Part shown: positions 38,049 through 47,471 of the stretch, one piece after another
How the letters are laid out: each line of letters starts with the position of its first letter
Position numbering within the stretch: position 1 is the stretch's first letter
Assembly: GCA_965203365.1 (NCBI GenBank)
Contig: OZ241878.1
Location: 1 to 64,000, forward strand
DNA length: 64,000 nucleotides
Reading direction: 5' to 3'
DNA from: VYFG01 sp965203365
Lineage (GTDB): Bacteria; Pseudomonadota; Gammaproteobacteria; Arenicellales; Poriferihabitantaceae
Notes under the pieces: generated by a model
The model's database searches: none
What the model saw: only the letters and a program-made list of their open reading frames with translations
What the model was told of the DNA's origin: nothing
Position numbers and translations under genes: made by a program

Positions 38049-38087
38049 GGCAAGGGAACAGGTTGGATAACGTCCGGTTATGGGTCA

Positions 38088-39401
38088 TCAGGCCGCCTGG
38101 TTTACTGCGGTGCGGATCTTGGCTTCGAATTCGTGGCGAAAGTGCTTGAGGAAACTCTGCACGGGCCAGGCAGCCGCATCCCCCAGGGCGCAAATGGTAC
38201 GGCCCTCGATCCGATTGGCCACATCCAGCAACGTATCCAGGTCTTCCAGGGTGCCGCGGCCGCGATTGATCCGCCGGAGAATGCGGTAAAGCCAACCGGT
38301 CCCTTCCCGACAGGGGGTGCATTGTCCACAGGATTCTTCGAAATAGAAACCGGACAGTCGCTCCAGCACCTGGACCATGTCGGTGGTTTCGTCCATGACG
38401 ATCACCGATCCGGCCCCGACCGCCGAGCCCGCATCACGCAGTGAATTGTAGTCCATGTTGCAGTCCATGATGATGTGAGCCGGCAGCACCGGAACCGAGG
38501 ACCCTCCCGGAATCACCGCCTTCAATTGACGCCCTTTCCAGACGCCACCCGCCATGGCCAGCAGGTCCCGGAAAGGGGTACCCATCGGAATCTCGAAATT
38601 GCCTGGGTTTTCGACATGGCCGGTCACGGAGAATATCTTGGTTCCGCCGGCATTTTCCACCCCCAGGTCCCGGAACCATTCGCCGTTCATCCAGTCGCCG
38701 TTGGCGCGCAGGATGGCTGGGACGGAGGCCAGGGATTCCGTGTTGTTGATGGTGGATGGCCGGCCATAGAGTCCGAAAGCGGCCGGGAAGGGAGGCTTGA
38801 ACCGAGGCTGGCCCTTTTTACCTTCCAAGGCTTCCATCAGGGCGGTCTCCTCCCCACAGATGTAGGCCCCGGCCCCCAAGTGGTTATGCAGGTTGAAGTC
38901 AAAACCGGAACCCAGAATATTCTGTCCCAGCAAGCCGGCCTCACGGGCCTCCCGAAGGGCCGATTCGGTCTGCAGATAGGGTTCCCAGAATTCACCGCGA
39001 ATGAAGTTGTATCCGATACTGGCCCCCATGACATAACCCGCGATCGCCATGCCTTCAATGAGGGCATGAGGGTTGTAGCGAAGAATGTCCCGGTCCTTGC
39101 AGGTGCCTGGTTCGCCCTCGTCCGAATTGCACAGGATGTACTTTTGTCCGGGCGCACTGCGGGGCATGAAAGTCCACTTGATCCCGGGTGGGAACCCCGC
39201 GCCCCCACGCCCCCGCAGATTGGATGTCTTGAGGCAGTCGATGATCGCGGCGGGATCCGTCTGCTCCTTGAGCACCCGTTCCAGCGCATGGTATCCCCCC
39301 CAGCTTCGGTAGGCAGCCAGGGTCCAGGGGGTCTCCACCTGTTCCGGGGGGTAGCAAACGCTGCCCCGGACCTTCATGGTGTTGTATTCGAACAGGGACA
39401 T
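38088..39401 (-). CDS. nuoF: NADH-quinone oxidoreductase subunit F (FMN, NADH site)
   Basis: 437 residues with the NADH site GRGGAGFPPGIKW, the FMN region YICGEETALMEALEGKKG and the C-terminal cluster motif ESCGQCTPCREGTGW. It oxidises NADH. The start at 39401 (MSLFEYN) is 2 bp beyond the nuoE stop; the longer upstream frame overlaps nuoE and is spurious. Confidence 0.97.
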   Translation of the reverse strand: MSLFEYNTMKVRGSVCYPPEQVETPWTLAAYRSWGGYHALERVLKEQTDPAAIIDCLKTSNLRGRGGAGFPPGIKWTFMPRSAPGQKYILCNSDEGEPGTCKDRDILRYNPHALIEGMAIAGYVMGASIGYNFIRGEFWEPYLQTESALREAREAGLLGQNILGSGFDFNLHNHLGAGAYICGEETALMEALEGKKGQPRFKPPFPAAFGLYGRPSTINNTESLASVPAILRANGDWMNGEWFRDLGVENAGGTKIFSVTGHVENPGNFEIPMGTPFRDLLAMAGGVWKGRQLKAVIPGGSSVPVLPAHIIMDCNMDYNSLRDAGSAVGAGSVIVMDETTDMVQVLERLSGFYFEESCGQCTPCREGTGWLYRILRRINRGRGTLEDLDTLLDVANRIEGRTICALGDAAAWPVQSFLKHFRHEFEAKIRTAVNQAA

Positions 39402-39403
39402 GC

Positions 39404-39907
39404 TCAATACCTTTCCAGGATGTCGTCGACTCGTGTCGGGGTCAGGTTCTCGTGATAGTCCTTGTTGATCTGCATCATCGGGGCACCGGCACAGGCACAG
39501 AGGCATTCCACGGCCTGCAGGGTGAATCGGTCGTCTTCCGAGGTCTCGCCCATCCGGATGCCCAGCTTTTGTTCGATATGCTGCTGTATTTCGTCACAAC
39601 CGCGCAGCATGCAGGCGATATTGGTACACAGGCGAATCACATTCCGGCCCACAGGTTTCAACTGGTACATGGAATAGAACGTGGCCACCTCGTAGGCACG
39701 GACTGATGGGACGCCAATCACGCTGGCGATGTGCTCAATCAAGTCATTCGAAAGCCAGCGGTTTTCATCTTGCGCAATCCGCAGTGCCGCGAGCAAGGCC
39801 GACTGGCGTCGGTCCGGGGGGTACTTGGCACATTCCATCTCGATTTCGTCCCGGGCGGCCTGACTGATCAGTGGCGGGTCCCGATCGTTTTCGAAGGGTT
39901 CACTCAT
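39404..39907 (-). CDS. nuoE: NADH-quinone oxidoreductase subunit E (2Fe-2S)
   Basis: 167 residues of the thioredoxin-fold 2Fe-2S family, with ligands in CTNIACMLRG and VECLCACAGAPM. It sits next to NuoF and holds cluster N1a. Its ATG overlaps the nuoD stop region by one base. Confidence 0.97.
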   Translation of the reverse strand: MSEPFENDRDPPLISQAARDEIEMECAKYPPDRRQSALLAALRIAQDENRWLSNDLIEHIASVIGVPSVRAYEVATFYSMYQLKPVGRNVIRLCTNIACMLRGCDEIQQHIEQKLGIRMGETSEDDRFTLQAVECLCACAGAPMMQINKDYHENLTPTRVDDILERY

Positions 39908-41160
39908 CAGCGATCGATTTCACCAAATACAATGTCTTGGGTGCCGATGATCGCCACCATATCGGCGAGCATATGCCCCCGGGACATTTCGTTCAGGGCG
40001 GCTAGATGGGGGAATCCGGGGGCGCGGATCTTGACCCGGAAAGGTTTGTTGGCCCCATCGGATACCAGATAGATGCCGAACTCGCCCTTGGGATGTTCGA
40101 TGGCCGCATAGGTTTCCCCGGCCGGCACGCAATATCCTTCCGTGAACAGCTTGAAGTGGTGGATCAGGGATTCCATGTCGCCCTTCATGGATTCCCGGGA
40201 GGGGGGTGCCAGCTTGTGGTCGTCAATCATCACCGGCCCGGGGTTTTTCCTGAGCCAGTCAATGCACTGGCGAATGATGCGGTTGGCTTGCCGCATCTCT
40301 TCCACGCGGACGAGATAGCGGTCGTAGCTGTCTCCGTTCGTGCCGACCGGGATGTCGAAGTCCAGACGGTCATACACTTCGTATGGTTGGGTCTTGCGTA
40401 GGTCCCATTCCACACCGGACCCTCTCAGCATGGGGCCGGTAAACCCCAGGGCCTTGGCCCGCTCCGGGTCGATGATGCCGATATCCACGGTGCGTTGTTT
40501 CCAGATCCGGTTGTCCGACAGCAGGGTTTCGTATTCATCCACACACGCTGGGAATCGTTCGGCGAAGGACTCGATGAAATCCAGCAATGAGCCTTCCCGG
40601 TTGGCATTGCGTTGTTGGATTTCCTGGGCATCCAGGCGTTCACTCGGGGCATACTGTGGCATCTGGTCGGGCAGGTCCCGATAGACTCCGCCCGGGCGAA
40701 AATAGGTGGCGTGCATCCGGGCCCCGCTGACCGCCTCATAACAATCCATGAGATCTTCTCGTTCCCGGAAAGCGTACAGGAACACGGTCATGGCACCGAT
40801 GTCCAGGGCATGGGCCCCCAGCCACATACAATGGTTCAGAATGCGGGTGATTTCGTCAAATAGCACTCGGATATATTGCGCTCGGAGCGGAGGCATGATG
40901 CCGAGCAGCGACTCAATGGCGAGAACATAGGCGTGCTCGTTGCACATCATCGACACGTAGTCGAGTCGGTCCATGTAGCCGATACTTTGATTATAGGGCT
41001 TGGATTCGGCCAGCTTTTCCGTCCCGCGGTGCAGCAGGCCGATATGCGGGTCACAGCGTTCGATCACCTCGCCATCCATTTCCATGATGACCCGCAACAC
41101 CCCATGGGCGGCGGGGTGTTGGGGGCCAAAATTCATGGTGTAGTTCCTGATTTCGGCCAT
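39907..41160 (-). CDS. nuoD: NADH-quinone oxidoreductase subunit D
   Basis: 417 residues with NFGPQHPAAHGVLR at the N-terminus and PKGEFGIYLVSDG near the C-terminus, forming the quinone-binding pocket with NuoB. It is separate from nuoC, unlike the fused enteric nuoCD. It overlaps nuoC by one base. Confidence 0.97.
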   Translation of the reverse strand: MAEIRNYTMNFGPQHPAAHGVLRVIMEMDGEVIERCDPHIGLLHRGTEKLAESKPYNQSIGYMDRLDYVSMMCNEHAYVLAIESLLGIMPPLRAQYIRVLFDEITRILNHCMWLGAHALDIGAMTVFLYAFREREDLMDCYEAVSGARMHATYFRPGGVYRDLPDQMPQYAPSERLDAQEIQQRNANREGSLLDFIESFAERFPACVDEYETLLSDNRIWKQRTVDIGIIDPERAKALGFTGPMLRGSGVEWDLRKTQPYEVYDRLDFDIPVGTNGDSYDRYLVRVEEMRQANRIIRQCIDWLRKNPGPVMIDDHKLAPPSRESMKGDMESLIHHFKLFTEGYCVPAGETYAAIEHPKGEFGIYLVSDGANKPFRVKIRAPGFPHLAALNEMSRGHMLADMVAIIGTQDIVFGEIDR

Positions 41161-41789
41161 CAGGCATTCTCCATCGGGCTTTGCGTGGCCTCCCGGCGGC
41201 CGATGGTATCCTCACGGACCGACCTCGGGACCAGGATTCTCGGTTCAATGGTCACCGGCTGGTAGATGACCCGCCCTTGTTCCTCGTCATAGCGCATCTC
41301 CACCTGTCCGGACAAGGGAAAGTCCTTGCGAAATGGATGACCGATGAAGCCGTAATCGGTCAAGATGCGCCGAAGATCCGGATGGCCGTGAAAGATGATG
41401 CCGAAGAGGTCGAATGCCTCGCGTTCGAACCAGTTCGCCCCGGGCCAGACATCAATCACGGAATCAAGGCTGGGATCTTCTTCCGGGCACTGGACCCTGA
41501 GTCGCAGTCGGGTGTTGTGCGCATAGGACAATAGATGATAGACCACCGCGTAGCGCTGCCCGCTCCAGGGTGTCCCGCCATCGGCCCCATAGACACTGTA
41601 ATCCATTCCGCACAGGTCAGTCAGCTGTTCGAATCCGGCCTCATCACGCAACCGGTAGCCGGTTTTCACGATCTGGCGGCGATCGATTTCCAGCGTCAAC
41701 TGCCCCAGGGCGATGCTCGACGACACGACGGCATCGCCAAGCAGGGCGGCGGTCGAGTCGGCCAGCGATTGCAGAGCGGGGGCTTCCAT
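41160..41789 (-). CDS. nuoC: NADH-quinone oxidoreductase subunit C
   Basis: 209 residues with the 30-kDa-subunit signature WFEREAFDLFGIIFHGHPDLRRILTDYGF at about residues 118-146. It is structural in the hydrophilic arm. It lies 2 bp after nuoB and overlaps nuoD by one base. Confidence 0.96.
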   Translation of the reverse strand: MEAPALQSLADSTAALLGDAVVSSSIALGQLTLEIDRRQIVKTGYRLRDEAGFEQLTDLCGMDYSVYGADGGTPWSGQRYAVVYHLLSYAHNTRLRLRVQCPEEDPSLDSVIDVWPGANWFEREAFDLFGIIFHGHPDLRRILTDYGFIGHPFRKDFPLSGQVEMRYDEEQGRVIYQPVTIEPRILVPRSVREDTIGRREATQSPMENA

Positions 41790-41791
41790 GA

Positions 41792-42316
41792 TCAGTCCGG
41801 TTGTCCTTCCAGATGACGTTTGGCCGACAGGAATTCCCGGCGACGTGAGATGGGGGTCGTGGTGCGGATCTTCTTCTGCAATTGCAGGATGCCATAGATC
41901 AGCGCTTCAGCCGTGGGGGGGCAGCCAGGCACATAGACATCCACCGGAACGATCCGGTCGCAGCCGCGCACCACGGAATAGGAATAATGGTAGTAGCCCC
42001 CGCCATTCGCACACGAACCCATGGAAATCACCCATTTGGGCTCGGTCATCTGGTCATAGACCTTGCGCAGCGCTGGCGCCATCTTGTTGGTCAAGGTGCC
42101 AGCCACGATCATGACATCGGACTGACGGGGACTGGGTCGGAACAGCATGCCGAAGCGGTCCAGGTCGTAGCGGGCGGCGCCGGCCTGCATCATTTCGACG
42201 GCGCAGCAAGCCAGCCCGAAGGTCATCGGCCACATTGAGCCGGTCCGGGCCCAATTGACCAATTCATCCAGCTTCGCCGTCGCGAACCCCTGTTCGGAAA
42301 ACCCTTGGAGAGCCAT
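41792..42316 (-). CDS. nuoB: NADH-quinone oxidoreductase subunit B (cluster N2)
   Basis: 174 residues with the cluster N2 ligands in GLACCAVEM, SMGSCANGGG and YVPGCPPTAEAL. N2 donates electrons to quinone. The N-terminal motif WARTGSMWPMTF is complete. A 96-bp gap separates it from nuoA. Confidence 0.97.
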   Translation of the reverse strand: MALQGFSEQGFATAKLDELVNWARTGSMWPMTFGLACCAVEMMQAGAARYDLDRFGMLFRPSPRQSDVMIVAGTLTNKMAPALRKVYDQMTEPKWVISMGSCANGGGYYHYSYSVVRGCDRIVPVDVYVPGCPPTAEALIYGILQLQKKIRTTTPISRRREFLSAKRHLEGQPD

Positions 42317-42412
42317 GTTAGTTGCCCATCCAGTCAGTCAGGGTGGTCTCAGCCAGCGGCGTCTGCTCGAACGATTGTCGAACCGAGGTCATCGCCGGAA
42401 TGGGGGGGCCGC

Positions 42413-42769
42413 TCAATCCCATTCCAGCGCCCCTTTCTTCCACTCGTAGACAAATCCCACCACCAGAATGGCCAAAAACAGCATCATGGCCCAGAAACCG
42501 AACATTCCGATTTCATCCAGTACGATGGCCCAGGGAAATAGAAAGGCGATTTCCAAGTCGAAAATGATGAACAGGATGGCAACCAGATAATAGCGGACAT
42601 CGAATTTCATCCGTGAGTCTTCGAAGGCTTCGAAACCACATTCGTAGGGAGACAGTTTCGCTTCCTCGGGCTTGCTGGAACCGAGAACCAGGCCTGCTGA
42701 AATCGCGACACCACCGACAACCAATCCGACCACGATAAAAAGCAGGATCGGCAAGTAGTTGGCTAACAA
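42413..42769 (-). CDS. nuoA: NADH-quinone oxidoreductase subunit A, TTG start
   Basis: 118 residues, three membrane spans, with the conserved SPYECGFEAFEDSRMKFDVRYYLVA segment. The start is TTG at 42769: a GGAGG lies 8 nt upstream, and the nearby ATG in another frame meets a stop after three codons. Upstream in-frame codons would add a non-conserved tail. It is the first gene of the 14-gene operon. The rare start may limit initiation of the operon. Confidence 0.95.
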   Translation of the reverse strand: MLANYLPILLFIVVGLVVGGVAISAGLVLGSSKPEEAKLSPYECGFEAFEDSRMKFDVRYYLVAILFIIFDLEIAFLFPWAIVLDEIGMFGFWAMMLFLAILVVGFVYEWKKGALEWD

Positions 42770-43487
42770 GGCATTTTCCTCCGTTGATTCGCATTGAGTC
42801 CGGTGCCGGGCGAGTCGGACTGTGGGGCGAATGAGATATATCCCGGATAACCATCGGATTATACCCAAAGCCACCACATAAAAGGCAGGCTCGCTGCGCG
42901 GATTTTCGGGGATTTCAAAAGGGTTGGGGAGGGTCCTTGAGCGGTCCCCTCCTTCTCGTTCAGACGCACCCTGACGTCAGAATATCTGGGGTGTGGACAT
43001 CAGTCGGGATGGGGACAGTTGTCAGCCTTGACCTGCCTTGATCAGCTACCAGATGACCTCATTGTCCGTCGCCATCCCCTCCTTTTGGCTCCGGGAGCCA
43101 AGTGAACCATCCTTTCACCCGGCACGGTGGGCTGTTCTTGCGGCATCCATTGATCCGCCACCCATCCTCCGCTTCACTCGCGAAAGCCCCGTCTGTAAGG
43201 TCGTCCCAACCATTGGTCAAAGGCTCCGAGAGAATCGCTTATGTCGGACGGACGAATGAATGATGAACCCGTTAGAGTCCACGTCAAACCAGCATTTCTT
43301 GGCCTGTTCCTTGCGGGTGGCGGGAGGCCATCTCAGTGCATTGGCCGCATCTGACTGACAAGGATTCATTCGGCCCACCCTCCGGTTCGGATGGAGCGGA
43401 TATTCGTTGGTTGTGGGCCCGTCGGGCGGCTAAGGGAGTATGATAACATGTCCCATTGACGCGAGATTTGCCGTTGAGGTTCCCATC
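42770..43487. other. gene-free region between nuoA and the PQQ dehydrogenase gene
   Basis: About 720 bp between divergent genes with no recognisable coding sequence. Beyond the nuo -10 element I see nothing assignable. No tRNA-Leu or secG, frequent upstream of nuoA in related bacteria, is found here. Confidence 0.5.
42858..42863 (-). promoter_or_regulatory. candidate -10 element for the nuo operon
   Basis: On the minus strand TATAAT occurs at 42863-42858 in the context GGGTATAATCC, giving a leader of about 80 nt before the nuoA TTG. No good -35 hexamer is visible at the usual spacing. Confidence 0.4.
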
Positions 43488-44858
43488 ATGTCTGACAAAG
43501 ATCATCGCGGTTGTTCGCTATGGGGATGCACGATGGCCACTCTGCTCCTGCTGTGGTCGCATGCGGGAGGTCACTCAGCGACTGTCGAGCCACGAGAGTA
43601 CCATTCAGAAAAGCATTCTTTTCGTCTCGTTCCGGTCGGCGGGCCGTTTGATCGGGCATGGGGGATGTCGTTTCTCCCCGACGGCAGGATGCTGATCACC
43701 GAACGGGGCGGTCATCTTCGCCTCTTGCAGCCTGGAGCATCCGTGTCACGTCCACTGCCTGGACTGCCACAGATGACAACCCACGGCCAGGGGGGGTTGA
43801 TGGATGTCGTGCTCGACCCGGACTTCGCCATCAACCGGCGACTCTATTTGAGCCACATCTGGGATGTGGAAGGTGGCAAGACGACGGCCGTCAGCACGGC
43901 ACAACTGAAAGATAATCGACTGCATGGGTTCAGAATGATTTTCGTCGCTCAGGCGGCCAGCGACTCGGGCCGCCACTTTGGTTCGCGATTGAGCATTTCT
44001 CGAGACAGCAAGCTATTCGTCACGATCGGAGACCGTGGCCATCGGCCCAACGCCCAGGATTTGTCCAACCATGCCGGAACGATTCTCAGGCTGAATCTGG
44101 ACGGCACCGTTCCATTAGACAATCCCTTTGTCGGTTGGCCGGGGGCACTGCCGGAAATATGGTCATACGGTCACCGCAACCCGCAGGGCTTGTCGATTGA
44201 TCCCGACACGGGACGGCTGTGGTCGCATGAGCATGGACCACGGGGTGGAGATGAGGTCAATCGGATCAAGGGGGGGCGAAACTATGGATGGCCAACGATT
44301 ACCTACGGTCGAAACTATAGCGGCACCCAGATCACTGCAGAGACGATGCGTCCAGGTATGAAGCAACCCGCTACCTACTGGGTGCCGTCCATCGCCCCGT
44401 CGGGATTGACGGTGTATCGTGGCGACCGGTTTCCTCGGTGGGACAGTAACTTGTTTGTCGGCGCACTGCGTGCCCGACTATTGGTGCGACTGGAAATGGA
44501 TGGAGACCGGGTGGTCCATGAAGAACGTCTCATCACGGATTTCGACCATCGGATACGCGATGTCCGAACGGGACCGGATGGGTTGATCTACCTGCTGCTG
44601 GATGAGCCCAACGCCGCCGTGTGGCGTCTGGAGCCGATTGACGACGGATCTGTTTCGGGCAGGCGTCAGGATGCGCCGTGTTCTTTCCCGCTTTCGGGCG
44701 ATGGTGGTCAGCTATCTCACTACGATCGTCCGTGGTCTCGTGACTTCGATTTGGCCAAGGCGTCCCGGACAAGGTATGCGCAGCGGTGCGTTGGTGCAAA
44801 GATGGCGGCCATCCGGGAAACTCGTCACGGTCTGATGGCTGCTGGCTGGAAAAAATAG
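43488..44858 (+). CDS. PQQ-dependent aldose sugar dehydrogenase (YliI/soluble GDH type), secreted
   Basis: 456 residues starting with a Sec-type signal (MSDKDHRGCSLWGCTMATLLLLWSHAGGHSA). The six-bladed propeller hallmarks are present: WGMSFLPDGRMLITERGGHLR, GGLMDVVLDPDF, YGHRNPQGLSIDP with HEHGPRGGDEVNRI, and APSGLTVYRG. It oxidises sugars in the periplasm and passes electrons to quinone or cytochrome c. About 60 residues after the usual end (VWRLEPI) are extra and unlike the family, possibly from a lost stop or frameshift. Two cytochrome c genes lie just downstream on the other strand. PQQ synthesis genes are not in the window. Confidence 0.9.
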   Translation: MSDKDHRGCSLWGCTMATLLLLWSHAGGHSATVEPREYHSEKHSFRLVPVGGPFDRAWGMSFLPDGRMLITERGGHLRLLQPGASVSRPLPGLPQMTTHGQGGLMDVVLDPDFAINRRLYLSHIWDVEGGKTTAVSTAQLKDNRLHGFRMIFVAQAASDSGRHFGSRLSISRDSKLFVTIGDRGHRPNAQDLSNHAGTILRLNLDGTVPLDNPFVGWPGALPEIWSYGHRNPQGLSIDPDTGRLWSHEHGPRGGDEVNRIKGGRNYGWPTITYGRNYSGTQITAETMRPGMKQPATYWVPSIAPSGLTVYRGDRFPRWDSNLFVGALRARLLVRLEMDGDRVVHEERLITDFDHRIRDVRTGPDGLIYLLLDEPNAAVWRLEPIDDGSVSGRRQDAPCSFPLSGDGGQLSHYDRPWSRDFDLAKASRTRYAQRCVGAKMAAIRETRHGLMAAGWKK

Positions 44859-44932
44859 CGCTGGTTATCTTTGGCAGGAAGTCGACCTATGCCGGGTCAG
44901 ACTGCCAAAAGGCCCGAAAACCCGGATCAGCA

Positions 44933-45289
44933 TTAGCGGATGGGATCCTTGGAAAGCACCGTCAGACCGGTCTGGGAAGCATACCAGGCGGCAAGATTGG
45001 CAATGTCTTCATCAGTCAGGGTAGCGGCCATCCCCTGCATGATGGGATTGGGGCGGATGCCGGATCGGTATTCGCGTAATACCAGTTCCAGATAATCTGC
45101 ATATTGTCCTGCCAGTATGGGGTTTTCCGGTAGGGGACTATTCCCGTCCGGGCCGTGGCAAGCGATACAGACAGTATCCGCCTTTGCCTTGCCAGCGACT
45201 GGGTCACCAGCGGCTGCAAGGCTGGGCAGCACCAGGCACATCAATACGCTGGCCAGCAGCGGGGTGACGGGGTAGGTCAATGGCTTCAT
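44933..45289 (-). CDS. class I monoheme cytochrome c, periplasmic
   Basis: 118 residues with a signal peptide of about 27 residues ending in LAAAG, one heme site CIACH and a Met ligand region PIMQGMA. It resembles one half of a diheme cytochrome c4. The start at 45289 is the Met before the signal peptide. It follows the other cytochrome gene by 10 bp, so both are co-transcribed. Confidence 0.9.
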   Translation of the reverse strand: MKPLTYPVTPLLASVLMCLVLPSLAAAGDPVAGKAKADTVCIACHGPDGNSPLPENPILAGQYADYLELVLREYRSGIRPNPIMQGMAATLTDEDIANLAAWYASQTGLTVLSKDPIR

Positions 45290-45299
45290 GGCAGCACTC

Positions 45300-45620
45300 C
45301 TAGTTTGATGCGGCAAAGAATGCAGCGATATCTTCAATGTCCTGGTCCGACAGCCCCCATGCGTTGGCCTGCATGGTCGGATGGGGCCGGACCCCTTCCC
45401 GGTAGTCCTTGAGGGCCGATACAATGTAAGCCGCATGTTGTCCCCCCACCTTGGGGATGTGATAGGTCGGGTAGACATTTTGCGCTGTGGGCGAGGCGTG
45501 ACAGCCCAAACAGGTTTCTGCCTTGCGTCGCCCGGCATTCGGGTCGCCTTCGGAAAACGCTGGTGGGGCCGCCAGACTGATCAAGGCCGCCGTGAGTCCG
45601 ATTCGAGCAATTCGTTTCAT
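45300..45620 (-). CDS. class I monoheme cytochrome c, periplasmic
   Basis: 106 residues with a signal peptide (MKRIARIGLTAALISLAAPPAFS), one heme site CLGCH and Met ligand region HPTMQANAW. It shares the PKVGGQHAAYIVSALKDYREGVRPHPTM style with its neighbour, so the pair probably arose by duplication or by splitting of a cytochrome c4-type gene. It carries electrons to a terminal oxidase or between dehydrogenase and oxidase. Confidence 0.9.
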   Translation of the reverse strand: MKRIARIGLTAALISLAAPPAFSEGDPNAGRRKAETCLGCHASPTAQNVYPTYHIPKVGGQHAAYIVSALKDYREGVRPHPTMQANAWGLSDQDIEDIAAFFAASN

Positions 45621-45803
45621 AGTCGTTTATTCATGGACGGAGTCATGGAACTTCCCCTGGGGTTCGAGGCCCTGTGGCACCTTGACCATCAGGGTATTTT
45701 ACTTCCCATTCAAGCCGGTGAACAGTCCCGGCCATCGTCCGCCGGGTAAAGAATGTCTCAAGTCTTGTCCCGAGTCAGGTGAGACGGGGAAGCCCCATTT
45801 CTG

Positions 45804-46940
45804 TTAGGCGTATTCGGCGGGTCCCCGCATATGCCGGTCCACCAAGGAATGGAAGTGGTGAACGGCATGTTCCGAGAACCAACTGCGGTCCGGGTCGACA
45901 AAGAACCGTCCTCGGTCATAAGAGACCGAATGAAGACCTTTCTGAACGCATTCCACCAAGTCGACATCTTCCGGTCCGAGCACTTCGCGAAAATATCGGT
46001 AGATCTCCTTGGTGGTCGAGTCCATTTCACCATCCGGTGTGTAGACCGTAAAAACCTGTCGGGTGGTTTCGGGGGCCATGGCCTCAAACACGAAAGTGGC
46101 CACGGCGTCGCACCCGGCAAATCGGAGGAAGGCCATGTCAGGCCAGATATACAAGGCCACAAACTCCCGTTCGGCATCATCCAGGTGGTCGGGGATGGGG
46201 TATGCCAGGTTTTGAGGTCGACAGACCCCTCCCTGCCAGGACCACATTTGGTCCGTCTCGACCCGATAGGTGTCCATGTCCACCAAGTCCACGAAAGCCT
46301 TATGCGCCGGGTGGCAATGGTAACACTCCAGCAGGTTGTCACCGACGTTTTTCCAGTTCCCTGCAATGGAGAACGTGACGGAGGCTGCTCGGTGGTATCC
46401 GCTCAGGTCTCCACACAGCCTTTCCATTCGGTTGATCGCGGGCGTGATGTCCTGGGACAGGGGGAGTGCATCGGGGTTCAGGTTGAGGAAAACGAACCCG
46501 GCGATCACTTCAACCTGCACCGGCTCCAGTCGGATGTCGGATTTGGAAAACCCCCGGATATGTTCGCAATGGGGAGCGGCGCGCAACTGTCCATCCATGT
46601 CGTAGGCCCAGGCGTGGTAGGGGCATGTGATGAGACCGGTTCCCAGATTCCCTCGTTCATCTTTGGCAAGTAGATGCCCTCGGTGCTTGCAGGCATTGTG
46701 AAAGCCCCGTATTTCCCCGGTTTGGGTGCGAAGGATCATCATCGGTTGATCCACCAACTGGTGTGTCAGATAATCACCTGCGGATGGAATTTCGGATATG
46801 TGACCGATGCAGCGCCAACTGCGGCGAAAGATGCGTCGTTTTTCCTGCTCAAACCAGTTGGTGTCCCAGTAGGTGAAAGCGGGGAGGGTGAAAGCCAATT
46901 CCGGGTTGGCCTCAAATGTGTAGGATGCGGGTTCTGTCAT
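45804..46940 (-). CDS. Rieske non-heme iron oxygenase, alpha subunit
   Basis: 378 residues with the Rieske 2Fe-2S motif CKHRGH and CPYHAW (residues about 88-111). The mononuclear iron site is in NVGDNLLECYHCHPAHKAFVD near residue 205. Overall it resembles quaternary-amine oxygenases (CntA/GbcA type) more than aromatic dioxygenases; that is an impression, not proven. No beta subunit or reductase lies nearby, so it must borrow electrons from a partner elsewhere. Confidence 0.88.
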   Translation of the reverse strand: MTEPASYTFEANPELAFTLPAFTYWDTNWFEQEKRRIFRRSWRCIGHISEIPSAGDYLTHQLVDQPMMILRTQTGEIRGFHNACKHRGHLLAKDERGNLGTGLITCPYHAWAYDMDGQLRAAPHCEHIRGFSKSDIRLEPVQVEVIAGFVFLNLNPDALPLSQDITPAINRMERLCGDLSGYHRAASVTFSIAGNWKNVGDNLLECYHCHPAHKAFVDLVDMDTYRVETDQMWSWQGGVCRPQNLAYPIPDHLDDAEREFVALYIWPDMAFLRFAGCDAVATFVFEAMAPETTRQVFTVYTPDGEMDSTTKEIYRYFREVLGPEDVDLVECVQKGLHSVSYDRGRFFVDPDRSWFSEHAVHHFHSLVDRHMRGPAEYA

Positions 46941-47208
46941 GGGATCACGCTCGACTTATGGACGAATGGGTGTAGACGGTGATGGATTCGAAGGAAATTA
47001 GTTGATGATCAGCCAATGCGGTATATATGACAAATCATATGAAAATACCAAAATAATTAATTTTCTGTAACGATTCTGCATTATACTCCCATCCGCCGCA
47101 ATCAATGATTCAGATACCTTCGGCCGTTCCCGCTGTGTGACTCCCTAGCTTTCCGTTTCCATTGACTGCGGTGTTTTGACCCAATCTTTATATATCAGGT
47201 TTAATTTT

Positions 47209-47409
47209 ATGGCTACAGGTACTATCAAATGGTTCAATGAATCCAAGGGCTATGGATTTATCTCCCAGGACGCTGGCGGTAAGGATGTTTTCGTCCATTA
47301 TCGCGCTATCCAGGGAACCGGTTTCAAGACTCTCAAGGAAGGACAAAAAGTGACCTTTGATGTGGAAGAAGGACCCAAGGGTCTCCATGCCACTAATGTT
47401 GTTACGTAG
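47209..47409 (+). CDS. csp: cold-shock protein, CspA family
   Basis: 66 residues of the single cold-shock domain: RNP1 KGYGFIS and RNP2 DVFVHY. It binds single-stranded RNA and DNA as a chaperone. The start at 47209 (MATGTIKWF) is standard; the AT-rich leader upstream (from about 47000) may be the regulatory 5' region. A hairpin lies 31 bp after the stop. Confidence 0.97.
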   Translation: MATGTIKWFNESKGYGFISQDAGGKDVFVHYRAIQGTGFKTLKEGQKVTFDVEEGPKGLHATNVVT

Positions 47410-47440
47410 GATCAATCCGACTAGGTAAGTCACACAGGTT

Positions 47441-47471
47441 GCCATCTCCCGACACGCGATGGGGAGATGGC
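47441..47471 (+). terminator. candidate terminator hairpin after csp
   Basis: GCCATCTCCC and GGGAGATGGC form a 10-bp stem with an 11-nt loop. There is no T-tract after it, so it may instead protect the 3' end of the csp mRNA. Confidence 0.55.

Noticed and set aside
39402..39506. 35-codon upstream extension of nuoF
   Set aside because: It lies inside nuoE in another frame; MSLFEYN at 39401 is the normal start.
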